Part shown: in pieces, positions 56,854 through 64,000 of the stretch
Layout of the letters: every line of letters begins with the position of its first letter
Numbering within the stretch: the first letter of the stretch is position 1
Assembly: GCF_009761815.1 (NCBI RefSeq)
Contig: NZ_RWIN01000028.1
Span: forward strand, 61,697 to 125,696
DNA length: 64,000 nucleotides
From: Pseudomonas sp. PB120
GTDB lineage: Bacteria; Pseudomonadota; Gammaproteobacteria; Pseudomonadales; Pseudomonadaceae
Reading direction: 5' to 3'
Notes under the pieces: model-generated
The model's input: the letters and a program-made list of their open reading frames with translations, nothing else
What the model was told of the DNA's origin: nothing
The model's database searches: none
Made by a program: the position numbers and the translations under genes

Positions 56854-56929
56854 GGTGGGCTCCTCCGGACAATCCACGACTTGGCGCGGTGGCTTGTTGA
56901 CGTTAGCAGACGGTCGCGGAGTTTCCAGA

Positions 56930-56957
56930 AAGCCCAGCCTTCACCGGTTGGGCTTTT
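56930..56957. terminator. Intrinsic terminator between lipoprotein and VOC genes
   Basis: AAGCCCAGCC (56930-56939) pairs with GGTTGGGCTT (56946-56955), one G-U pair, followed by TTTT on the plus strand. It may end the minus-strand VOC transcript despite the weaker T-run on that side. Confidence 0.6.
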
Positions 56958-56979
56958 TCATGTCTGGGAAGAACAGTGC

Positions 56980-57393
56980 TTACTGATCCTTTTCACAATT
57001 GACCATCCACGCCACCCCAAACCGGTCCGTCAGCATCCCGAAACGCGCCGCCCAGAAGGTCTTGTCCAGCGGCATTTGCACGGTGCCATCTTCGGCCAAG
57101 GCGGTGAAGACTCGCTCGGCCTCGGCGATGCTGTCGACATTCAGCGAGATCGAGAAACCGGCCATGTCATCGGTGGGGCGATCCGGTGTGGTGTCCGAGC
57201 CCATGATCGCCTGGTCGCCCACCAGCAAGCGGGTGTGGATGATCAGGTTGTGCAGATCCGCCGGAAGCTGCTCGCGGGCGGGGCTTTCGCCGAAGGTCAT
57301 CATGGCTTCGATGTTCCCTTGCAGCGCTTGGGCGTAGAACGTGAAAGCGGCTTTGCAGTCGCCGTTAAAGATGAGATAGGGATTGATTTTCAT
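56980..57393 (-). CDS. VOC/PhnB-like protein
   Basis: 137 aa with glyoxalase/VOC repeats (MKINPYLIFNGDCKAAFTFYAQALQG, and FGMLTDRFGVAWMV). Similar proteins are annotated as PhnB-like or 3-demethylubiquinone methyltransferase-like. The metal ligands are not obvious, so activity is uncertain. ATG 57393. Confidence 0.85.
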   Translation of the reverse strand: MKINPYLIFNGDCKAAFTFYAQALQGNIEAMMTFGESPAREQLPADLHNLIIHTRLLVGDQAIMGSDTTPDRPTDDMAGFSISLNVDSIAEAERVFTALAEDGTVQMPLDKTFWAARFGMLTDRFGVAWMVNCEKDQ

Positions 57394-57486
57394 GTTTTGC
57401 GCTCCCGGTCATTGGAGGGGTACACATCGGTTTGACGTCTGGTTCGTCAGTGAATTCCGATGAAGAGTGACCCGGGAATAAAAGCG

Positions 57487-58140
57487 CTAAATCGCGGCAG
57501 ACGCCTGGATTTTTTTAGATGTTTTGTCTATTGGGTGGGCGAGGCTTATTGCTTCCGGCGCACGGCGTGGCGCCAGCAAGCGCTCGACGGCGCCGCTCAC
57601 CAGACTTTCCAGCAGCTCATCGTGCTCTTGTTCATCCAGCGAATGGTGCGCCAGCCAGCCGGGTGCGCTGTTGAGCAGCGAAGCAATGGCGTGGCCGGTG
57701 GCCAACAGGCGCTGCTCGCTGACCCGGGAGCGTACGTCCAGCATCTGAAGCACCTTGCGCTCGTATTGCTCACGCAACTGCCGGACCCGTTCCTGTTGCT
57801 CTTCGTTCAGGCAGCCGCTGTCGCGTTCCACCAGACGAAAATGCCAGGGCATGTCCTGATGCAGGGTCAAATGCGCGCGAATCAAGCTGTTGAGCCTGTC
57901 GCGTTTGGCCGGAGCCTTTTGCTCGATGCGTCCGAGGGTGGCCAGCAACTCTTCGTAGAACTCCTCGATCAGGTCGAGCAGCAAGTGCTGCTTGCTGGGG
58001 TAATGGTGATACAGCGAGCCCGGGGAAAGCCCCAGGCACGTCGCGAGCTCGCGCATGCCGACCTGACCGAAACCCTTGCTGGCAAAGAGCTCCAGCACTT
58101 TGTCCCGGTATTCGGCAAAACGCGAGCAACGCTCAGGCAT
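57487..58140 (-). CDS. TetR-family regulator
   Basis: 217 aa from ATG 58140 (an ATG at 58146 is possible). N-terminal HTH: VLELFASKGFGQVGMRELATCLGLSPGSLYHHYPSK. The C-terminal ligand domain is helical. Its start overlaps the dehydrogenase stop by 8 bases (translation coupling). Probably regulates fatty-acid or hydroxyacyl metabolism, because it is co-transcribed with a 3-hydroxybutyryl-CoA dehydrogenase. Confidence 0.88.
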   Translation of the reverse strand: MPERCSRFAEYRDKVLELFASKGFGQVGMRELATCLGLSPGSLYHHYPSKQHLLLDLIEEFYEELLATLGRIEQKAPAKRDRLNSLIRAHLTLHQDMPWHFRLVERDSGCLNEEQQERVRQLREQYERKVLQMLDVRSRVSEQRLLATGHAIASLLNSAPGWLAHHSLDEQEHDELLESLVSGAVERLLAPRRAPEAISLAHPIDKTSKKIQASAAI

Positions 58141-58984
58141 AGGCATGGAAGCCGCGCCCCGTTTTGCGTCCCAGGTAGCCAGCGGCGACCATTTCCTTGA
58201 GCAGTGGCGCGGGGCGGTATTTGCTGTCGTTGAAGCCGTCATGGAAGGCTTCCATGATCGACAGCAAGGTATCCAGGCCAATCAAATCCGCCAGGGCCAA
58301 CGGGCCGATCGGCTGATTGCAGCCCAGGCGCATGCCGGCGTCGATATCTTCGGCGCTGGCCAGGCCTTCCTGAAACACCAGGATCGCTTCGTTGATCATC
58401 GGCACCAGAATCCGGTTGACCACAAAACCCGGGCGGTTGCCGGCGGTTATGGCGGTTTTGCCAAGTGTGGTGGCCATGTCCAGCGCCAGGGCGTGGGTGG
58501 CGTCACTGGTTTGCAGGCCGAGGATCACTTCGATCAGCCCCATCACCGGCACCGGGTTGAAGAAGTGCAGGCCGATGAAACGCTCAGGCTGGCTGACGCT
58601 GGCGGCGAGTTGGGTGATCGACAACGACGAGGTGTTGGAGGCGATCACGCAGTCGGTGCTGACTTGCGCAGCGATCTGTTGCAACACGCGCAATTTCAGG
58701 TCGAGGTTTTCGGTAGCGGCTTCGATCACCAGCTGCACATTCTGCAGGCTGCTGTAATCAGTGCTGGTGCGAATCTTGTCGAGGGTCGTGAGCTTTTGCT
58801 CTGGCGTCAGCGTTTCCTTGGAGACCAGCCGGTCGAGGTTTTTACCGATGGTGGCGACCGCCTTTTGCAGGGCGCTCTCGGAGATATCGAGCAGGGTCAC
58901 GTCGAAACCGGCCTGGGCACAGACTTGCGCGATGCCATTGCCCATGGTGCCGGCGCCGATCACGCCAATACGTTGCAGATTCAT
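58133..58984 (-). CDS. hbd: 3-hydroxybutyryl-CoA dehydrogenase
   Basis: 283 aa. Rossmann motif IGVIGAGTMGNGIAQ, catalytic HFFNPVPVMGLIEVI with His, and C-terminal 3HCDH domain (GFVVNRILVPMINEAI). Interconverts acetoacetyl-CoA and 3-hydroxybutyryl-CoA with NAD(P). First gene of a two-gene unit with the TetR regulator. Divergent from the AraC-type regulator. Confidence 0.93.
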   Translation of the reverse strand: MNLQRIGVIGAGTMGNGIAQVCAQAGFDVTLLDISESALQKAVATIGKNLDRLVSKETLTPEQKLTTLDKIRTSTDYSSLQNVQLVIEAATENLDLKLRVLQQIAAQVSTDCVIASNTSSLSITQLAASVSQPERFIGLHFFNPVPVMGLIEVILGLQTSDATHALALDMATTLGKTAITAGNRPGFVVNRILVPMINEAILVFQEGLASAEDIDAGMRLGCNQPIGPLALADLIGLDTLLSIMEAFHDGFNDSKYRPAPLLKEMVAAGYLGRKTGRGFHAYA

Positions 58985-59151
58985 CTTTGCGTCCTTCCAC
59001 TCAAACCCTGCGATACCTTGGCCGCCGCAACGGTCGAAGGCGTACTATTGGCCGCGAGTCTAGAGCCGGCAGGGCGGTTATCCTATGCCGAAACTGTTCA
59101 ACGGCTCTGGCGTTTTTTGCCAGTTCGGGCCATGAGGAGAGCAACGTTCAC

Positions 59152-60159
59152 ATGCGGGAAAAGGATTCGGTGGCCGCCTACTTCGTACAGGCGATGATCC
59201 ATGGGCAGGGAGATGATCCTCATCGTCTGCAGGCCGCGCTGGAGCAGGCAGGCATTGACCCGGCGTTGATGGCCGAGCCCACGGCGCGGGTACCGGCCAG
59301 TGCATTCGCCGCGTTGTGGCTGATTCAGATACGTGAGCTGAACGACGAATTCTTCGGGCTCGACTCCCACGGCATGCCGCCGGGCAGTTTTGCCTTGATC
59401 TGTCGGGCGTTGATTCAGGAGCCGGACCTGCACAAAGCCATGCGCCAGTGCCTGGCCAACTTTGGCCTGTTCCTGCGCGATTTTCGCGGCACGCTGACCG
59501 TGCGCGGCAAGCGTGCGGTGATCAGCCTCGAGACGAATGCGAAAGACAGCGACGCCAGCCGTTTCGGCGAAGAGACGTTTCTGGTGCTGATGATCAGCCT
59601 GCTGTGCTGGCTGGGCGGGCGGCGAATTCCCATCGACCGTGCCGACTTTCGCCACGAGCGCGTATCCCTCAGCGATGACCGCTTGCTCTGGGGCCAAAAC
59701 CTGACCTTTGGCGCCGAGCGCACGGAAATCGAATTCGCCAGCCATTACCTGCGACTGCCGGTGGTTCAGGACCTGGCATCGCTGAAAGTGTTTTTGCGCA
59801 CCGCCCCGCAATGGCTGGTGATTCGCTTCCGCAATCAACATGGCCTGGCCTCGCAAGTCCACCAGCGCCTGCGTCGCAGCCACTACAGCGAATGGCCAAC
59901 CTTGCAGGCCTTCGCCCTGGAACAACACCTGAGCCCGAGCACGTTCCGCCGCAAGCTGGAGCGTGAAGGCTGTTCCTACCAGGAGATCAAGGACGAAGTG
60001 CGGCGAGGCGTTGCGTTTGAACAACTGCGCCAGAGCAAGGCGAGCATCAGCGAAATTGCCGAACAACTGGGGTTTCAGGAGCCGAGTGCATTCCATCGCG
60101 CGTTCAAGAAGTGGACGGGGGAGAGTCCCGGGAAGTATCGGGCGCGGTTTCAGGCGTGA
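59152..60159 (+). CDS. AraC-family transcriptional regulator
   Basis: 335 aa from ATG 59152 (open frame from 58987 is mostly intergenic). N-terminal effector-binding domain of the arabinose-binding/DUF4224 style, C-terminal AraC double HTH (ATLQAFALEQHLSPSTFRRKL-like, ISEIAEQLGFQEPSAFHRAFKKWTG). It is divergent from the dehydrogenase, so it may control that unit. Confidence 0.9.
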   Translation: MREKDSVAAYFVQAMIHGQGDDPHRLQAALEQAGIDPALMAEPTARVPASAFAALWLIQIRELNDEFFGLDSHGMPPGSFALICRALIQEPDLHKAMRQCLANFGLFLRDFRGTLTVRGKRAVISLETNAKDSDASRFGEETFLVLMISLLCWLGGRRIPIDRADFRHERVSLSDDRLLWGQNLTFGAERTEIEFASHYLRLPVVQDLASLKVFLRTAPQWLVIRFRNQHGLASQVHQRLRRSHYSEWPTLQAFALEQHLSPSTFRRKLEREGCSYQEIKDEVRRGVAFEQLRQSKASISEIAEQLGFQEPSAFHRAFKKWTGESPGKYRARFQA

Positions 60160-60338
60160 AAAGCGTGGGATCGGGACGGAGTGTCTGTCGGACTTTTCGC
60201 TGATATTTGCATGACGATTCCATGCGTTTAACTTTGAAATTTCCTGTGACGATAGCAGTTCATCAGCGGGTGACATGGGGCGTCAGCGTGGGGTATTAAT
60301 TCGGCCCGAGTTGGAGCTTTCAATGGATTGAAAACTGC

Positions 60339-60935
60339 ATGGATGAGTTAGTTAAGGAAGTGATTCCGCTGCTTCAATATTTGATTCCCGGGTTTTTAGC
60401 CGCCTGGATTTTTTATTCCCTCACCGCCTTCAAGCGGCCGGACACCTTTGGGCAGATCGTTCAGGCGCTTATTTTTACGTTTGTGATTCATTCGCTGGTC
60501 GTCGGGTTGGAGACGTTGCTACTTTTGACAGGTGGGCGCTTTTTTTCAGTCGGTGTGTGGGACAAGAATTCGGAGGCTTTTTGGTCAGCGGTCATTGCGG
60601 TGCTGTTGGGATTTCTTTCCTGTCACGTTGCGAGCAGTGACAAGCTTCACTCTTTACTGCGCAAGCTGAAAATCACCACGCAATCTTCATATCCATGCGA
60701 GTGGTACAGTGCTTTTTTATCTCGCCCAAGTTATGTCGTATTGCACCTGGTTGATGGAAAGCGCTTGTTTGGTTGGCCGACAGAGTGGCCGTCCGAGCCT
60801 GCCAGTGGGCAATTCGTTCTTGAGTACCCCAGTTGGATTGATAATGCAGACAAGGCACTTCACACAGGGATCGAAATCATTGTCATCGATGTTTCAAAAG
60901 TACAGTGGGTCGAGTTCACAAAAACAATAGGGTGA
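60339..60935 (+). CDS. DUF6338-like membrane-associated protein
   Basis: 198 aa. Three hydrophobic segments (about 10-28, 40-63, 80-98) then a soluble C-terminal part with VVLHLVDGKRLFGWPTEWPS, VLEYPSW. This matches the DUF6338 pattern. Located immediately upstream of a tiny proline-rich ORF and an ABC exporter, and may be functionally tied. Function unknown. Confidence 0.75.
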   Translation: MDELVKEVIPLLQYLIPGFLAAWIFYSLTAFKRPDTFGQIVQALIFTFVIHSLVVGLETLLLLTGGRFFSVGVWDKNSEAFWSAVIAVLLGFLSCHVASSDKLHSLLRKLKITTQSSYPCEWYSAFLSRPSYVVLHLVDGKRLFGWPTEWPSEPASGQFVLEYPSWIDNADKALHTGIEIIVIDVSKVQWVEFTKTIG

Positions 60936-60939
60936 TTAA

Positions 60940-61095
60940 ATGACAAGCAAAGCCCCGCAGCAAATGCCGCCTGAACTCAGACGGTTAATGGAGGACTGGA
61001 TTAATGGTGGTCCTCCGCCCCCCGGGCTGGTGATTCCAATCGGCCCTCCGCCATCAAGAAAAGAGTCTGAAAGACCACGTCGGCGCGACAGATAA
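60940..61095 (+). CDS. Tiny proline-rich ORF upstream of an ABC exporter
   Basis: 51 aa, start ATG 60940 four bases after the upstream stop, with AGGG nine to ten bases before it. Sequence has NGGPPPPGLVIPIGPPP then a basic tail (RPRRRDR). Too short for default ORF calling. It ends two bases before the ABC gene. It could be a secreted peptide or a coupling peptide; neither is established. Confidence 0.55.
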   Translation: MTSKAPQQMPPELRRLMEDWINGGPPPPGLVIPIGPPPSRKESERPRRRDR

Positions 61096-61097
61096 CC

Positions 61098-62912
61098 ATG
61101 CCCGCTGTCCTAACCCGCTTCTCTTCGCTGCTCGATCAGGCGAGGCGTGCCTTGCTGTTGGTGTGGGGTACATCCCGCGGGCTGTTCCTCGGCCTGGTGC
61201 TGGCGACGCTGATCGCCGGGGTCCTCCCGGCGTTGGCCGCCTGGTTGGGCCAGCGGATTGTCGATGCGGTGGTGTTCGCCATGCAATTGCACGCCCAGCA
61301 GGGCAGTGCGCCGCTGTGGCCGGTTGTACGCTATGTGTTGTTCGAGGCGGGTGTGCTCGCTTTACTGTCCGGGACCCAGCGTGCGCTGTCGGTCCAGCAG
61401 TCGCTGTTGCGGGTGCAGTTGGGGCAGAAGGTCAACACGATGATTCTGGAGAAAGCCCAGACGTTGTCCCTGGTGCAATTCGAGAACTCCGAGTTTTACG
61501 ACAAGCTGGTACGGGTACGGCGCGAGGCATCGACCCGGCCGTTGGCACTGGTGATGAAGTCCCTGGGGCTGATCCAGAACCTCATCGTGCTGATCAGCTT
61601 CGGCGTGTTGCTGGTGCATTTTTCGCCTTGGGCGCTGGTGCTGCTGGTGGTCGGAGCGTTGCCGGTGTTTTTCGCCGAAGCGCATTTCTCCGGGGACGCC
61701 TTCAGGCTGTTCACTCGCCGTGCGCCCGAGAGCCGGCAGCAGAGTTACATCGAAACGCTGCTGTCCCATGAGGGGTACATCAAAGAGGTCAAGTTGTTCG
61801 GCTTCGCCCCGCTACTGTTAAACCGCTATCGCGAAACGTTCGCTCGTCTCTATGCCGAAGACCGCCGCCTCACCTTGCGTCGCGACGGCTGGGGATTTTT
61901 CCTTGGCCTGCTCGGCACTGCTGCGTTTTATCTGGCTTATGCCTGGGTGGTGGTCGATTCCGTCCACGGCCACATCAGCCTCGGGCAGATGACCATGTAC
62001 CTGGTGTTGTTCAAGCAGGGACAAACCGCGATCAGCAGCAGTTTGAGCGCCATCAGCGGGCTATACGAAGATGGCCTTTATCTGTCCAATCTCTATGAAT
62101 ACCTGGCCGAACCGGTGGTTGCCGACAGCGGGCACCTGACCGTCGGCGCAGTGCCCGGTGATGGCTTGCGATTCGAGAACGTCGGTTTCAGTTATCCGGG
62201 CGCGAACCGTGCCGCGTTGTCGGGCATCGATCTGCACCTGGTGCCGGGGCACAGTGTGGCGTTGGTGGGGGAGAACGGTTCGGGCAAGACCACACTCATC
62301 AAATTGCTGACTCGACTGTATCGCCCGGATCAGGGGCGAATCCTGCTGGACGGCAGCGATTTGCAGGCGTGGCAGGAGGAAGCGTTGCGGCAGCGCATCG
62401 GCGTGATTTTCCAGGACTATATTCGCTACCAGTTCTCGGTCGGTGAAAACATTGGGGTGGGGGACACCCTGGCGTTCAATGATCAACAGCGCTGGCAGGA
62501 AGCGGCCGCCGAGGGCATGGCCGCGCCCTTCATAGAACGCCTGGAGAACGGCTATGCCACGCAGTTGGGTCGCTGGTTTGCCGGTGGCCAGGAACTGTCG
62601 GGTGGCCAGTGGCAGAAGATCGCCTTGTCCCGCGCCTACATGCGTCGCAACGCCGACATCCTGATTCTCGATGAGCCCACTTCGGCGCTCGACCCGGCGG
62701 CGGAAGCGGCAGTGTTCGAGCATTTCAGCGAACACACGGAAGGCCGGATGACGTTATTGATTTCCCACCGGTTCTCCAGCGTGCGCAATGCGGATCACAT
62801 CATCGTGCTGGATCAGGGGACGATTCTGGAGCGCGGTGACCATGACAGCCTGGTGGCTGCGGGCGGGCGTTATGCCCAGTTGTTCAACCTGCAAGCCCGG
62901 GGTTACCGCTAG
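61098..62912 (+). CDS. ABC exporter (TMD-NBD)
   Basis: 604 aa half-transporter. N-terminal six-helix membrane domain (about 1-320), then NBD: Walker A GENGSGKTTLI, signature LSGGQWQK, Walker B ILILDEPTSALD, H-loop LISHRFS. No C39 peptidase domain, so leader cleavage would need another enzyme. Two bases after the tiny ORF, suggesting coupled translation. Its last 29 bases overlap the convergent hydrolase gene. Confidence 0.92.
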   Translation: MPAVLTRFSSLLDQARRALLLVWGTSRGLFLGLVLATLIAGVLPALAAWLGQRIVDAVVFAMQLHAQQGSAPLWPVVRYVLFEAGVLALLSGTQRALSVQQSLLRVQLGQKVNTMILEKAQTLSLVQFENSEFYDKLVRVRREASTRPLALVMKSLGLIQNLIVLISFGVLLVHFSPWALVLLVVGALPVFFAEAHFSGDAFRLFTRRAPESRQQSYIETLLSHEGYIKEVKLFGFAPLLLNRYRETFARLYAEDRRLTLRRDGWGFFLGLLGTAAFYLAYAWVVVDSVHGHISLGQMTMYLVLFKQGQTAISSSLSAISGLYEDGLYLSNLYEYLAEPVVADSGHLTVGAVPGDGLRFENVGFSYPGANRAALSGIDLHLVPGHSVALVGENGSGKTTLIKLLTRLYRPDQGRILLDGSDLQAWQEEALRQRIGVIFQDYIRYQFSVGENIGVGDTLAFNDQQRWQEAAAEGMAAPFIERLENGYATQLGRWFAGGQELSGGQWQKIALSRAYMRRNADILILDEPTSALDPAAEAAVFEHFSEHTEGRMTLLISHRFSSVRNADHIIVLDQGTILERGDHDSLVAAGGRYAQLFNLQARGYR

Positions 62913-63849
62913 GCCCGGCGATCTGGGCCGGTTTGGTCTTCATCAAACCGTCGATTGCCTGGCGATACTGCGTGCCACCCAGGCTCATGCTGTTGTTGTG
63001 GGTGCCGCCGGGCACCAGCAACAGGCGCTTGGGTTCGCTGGCAGCATTGAACAATTGCTGGCTGAAACGCGAAGGCATGAACGGATCGGCCAAGCCATGG
63101 ACTACCAGCAATGGCATGCCGATGTCGGCGATCTTGTCGATGGAATCGAATTTCTGCGACAGCAACCAGCGCACGGGCAACCATTTCACCGGCAAGTTGC
63201 TGTCGGCCACTTGCGCCACGGCATCGCCCAGCGAGGTGAAGGTAGACTCGATTACCAGGCCGCGCACCGGCACCGCAACATGGTCCTTTTTCGCTTGCGC
63301 GGCCAGGTCTGCCGCGAGGTCGATCGCCACTGCGCCGCCCAGGGAGTGGCCATAGATCAGGCGTTTGCTGGCGTCCGGTTGCATGCTCGTGAAGCGTTCC
63401 CAGGCCACGCGGGCGTCTTCGTAGACACTGGCCTCCGACGGCAGATCACCCTTGCTTTGACCAAAACCGCGATAGTCGATGGCCAGCACCGAATAACCCA
63501 TGGCCCGCAGCTGCTCAATACGAAACGCCTGGCCAGTCAGGTTCCAGCGCACGCCGTGCAAGTAGAGAATTGACGGCGCATCGCGGCGCGCGGCGGGCCA
63601 CCACCAGGCGTGCAGGTTTTGTCCGCCCTTGAAACTCGCCGGTTTGATGTCGAATTCCTGAACGTCCTGCGGCAAACCGTGGTACCAGCCGGCTGTGCCC
63701 GGTTCGATGCGGAACAGCAACTCGCGTTCTTTCTGTTTGAGCACCCCACAACTCACGGGCAGGCCGACGATCAGCGCGGCCATGCACAGCAGCGACAGCC
63801 AGCGTCGGCGCAAGCGGGTGAGGAGGGAAGCGGGCATTGGGTGATCCAT
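62884..63849 (-). CDS. Alpha/beta hydrolase, membrane-anchored
   Basis: 321 aa from ATG 63849 (an ATG at 63837 is an alternative). N-terminal hydrophobic anchor (WLSLLCMAALIVGLPVSCG, lipobox-like LPVSC). Hydrolase fold with ILYLHGVRWN, nucleophile elbow GHSLGG, D in GLADPFMPS and H in PGGTHNNS. Its substrate is unknown. 29-bp convergent overlap with the ABC exporter. Confidence 0.88.
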   Translation of the reverse strand: MDHPMPASLLTRLRRRWLSLLCMAALIVGLPVSCGVLKQKERELLFRIEPGTAGWYHGLPQDVQEFDIKPASFKGGQNLHAWWWPAARRDAPSILYLHGVRWNLTGQAFRIEQLRAMGYSVLAIDYRGFGQSKGDLPSEASVYEDARVAWERFTSMQPDASKRLIYGHSLGGAVAIDLAADLAAQAKKDHVAVPVRGLVIESTFTSLGDAVAQVADSNLPVKWLPVRWLLSQKFDSIDKIADIGMPLLVVHGLADPFMPSRFSQQLFNAASEPKRLLLVPGGTHNNSMSLGGTQYRQAIDGLMKTKPAQIAGPSGNPGLAG

Positions 63850-63930
63850 TGGCGGAAAAACTGAAGTTCGGGTTTTAACAGAAGTGCGTCGGGGCCGGGA
63901 ATAATTTCGACAGTCGTGCCCCCCCGAATC

Positions 63931-64000
63931 CCTGTAGGAGCGAGCTTGCTCGCGAAGGTGTGTCAATTGACAACGATGTAGCTGACACACCATCGCGAGC
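63931..64000 (+). repeat. Pseudomonas REP pair (REPIN), cut by window edge
   Basis: CCTGTAGGAGCGAGCTTGCT continues into CGCGAAGG; GCGAGC/GCTCGC forms a hairpin (63940-63953). Then GTGTGTCA (63958-63965) and TGACACAC (63983-63990) pair around a spacer and are followed by CATCGCGAGC, the start of an inverted second REP. This arrangement is typical of Pseudomonas REPINs. The right REP continues beyond the window. Confidence 0.85.

Noticed and set aside
57460..60276. Long frames opposite the TetR, dehydrogenase and AraC genes (57460-58200, 58076-59197, 59098-60276)
   Set aside because: Antisense shadows; the opposite strands carry complete domain signatures.

Overview
The window comes from a Pseudomonas chromosome, most likely of the fluorescens group. 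The core order thrS-infC-rpmI-rplT-pheS-pheT-ihfA-MerR-like-tRNA-Pro(GGG), the high-GC codon use, a stand-alone PHA synthase and a Pseudomonas-type REP element at the right edge all fit. The organism is inferred from gene order and protein similarity recalled from memory; no search was run.

Layout. (1) 1-8000: core translation genes ending in an intact tRNA-Pro(GGG). (2) 7954-43763: a 35.8-kb integrated element in the 3' end of that tRNA, bounded by a perfect 54-bp direct repeat (7954-8007 and 43710-43763). Its integrase lies just inside the right end. (3) 43864-64000: core or accessory chromosome: phaC, a peptide/D-amino-acid uptake operon with its LysR regulator, small envelope and hypothetical genes, an acyl-CoA dehydrogenase unit, an ABC exporter with a tiny proline-rich ORF, an alpha/beta hydrolase and a truncated REP pair.

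The element has a satellite- or P4-like replication and integration module at its right end: tyrosine integrase, a small gene, AlpA, a small gene, and a CHC2/TOPRIM/DUF927 primase-helicase. GGGAACC repeats lie near the primase 3' end and in its linker and could be origin iterons. A P27-like small terminase subunit sits at the opposite end, next to integrase in the circular form. Each end also carries a near-identical pair of AGGGGTAAAC decamers, candidate integrase or excisionase arm sites.

The cargo is dominated by predicted defence genes. The left cluster (9.0-15.9 kb) holds a MazG-like pyrophosphohydrolase, an EVE/PUA-like plus DUF3883 nuclease-like protein, McrB/McrC and a further PD-(D/E)XK-like protein. 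The middle (16.5-21.9 kb) is AT-rich and partly decayed: a two-gene unit with a multi-pass membrane protein, a frameshifted HEPN-like gene, an orphan 196-aa gene, a Dabb fragment and an IS1182-family relic.

The most striking part is 21.9-37.4 kb. A predicted exonuclease-RecQ-UvrD fusion (+ strand) faces a tightly packed minus-strand operon: ClpB-like AAA+ ATPase, NrdG-like radical-SAM protein, a 2103-aa zinc-ribbon/pseudokinase/SF1-helicase/endonuclease fusion, and a coiled-coil protein. This looks like one coherent, large DNA-processing or stress/defence system and is the best candidate for a poorly described system. The pseudokinase call rests on loss of the VAIK Lys, the catalytic-loop Asn and the DFG Asp.
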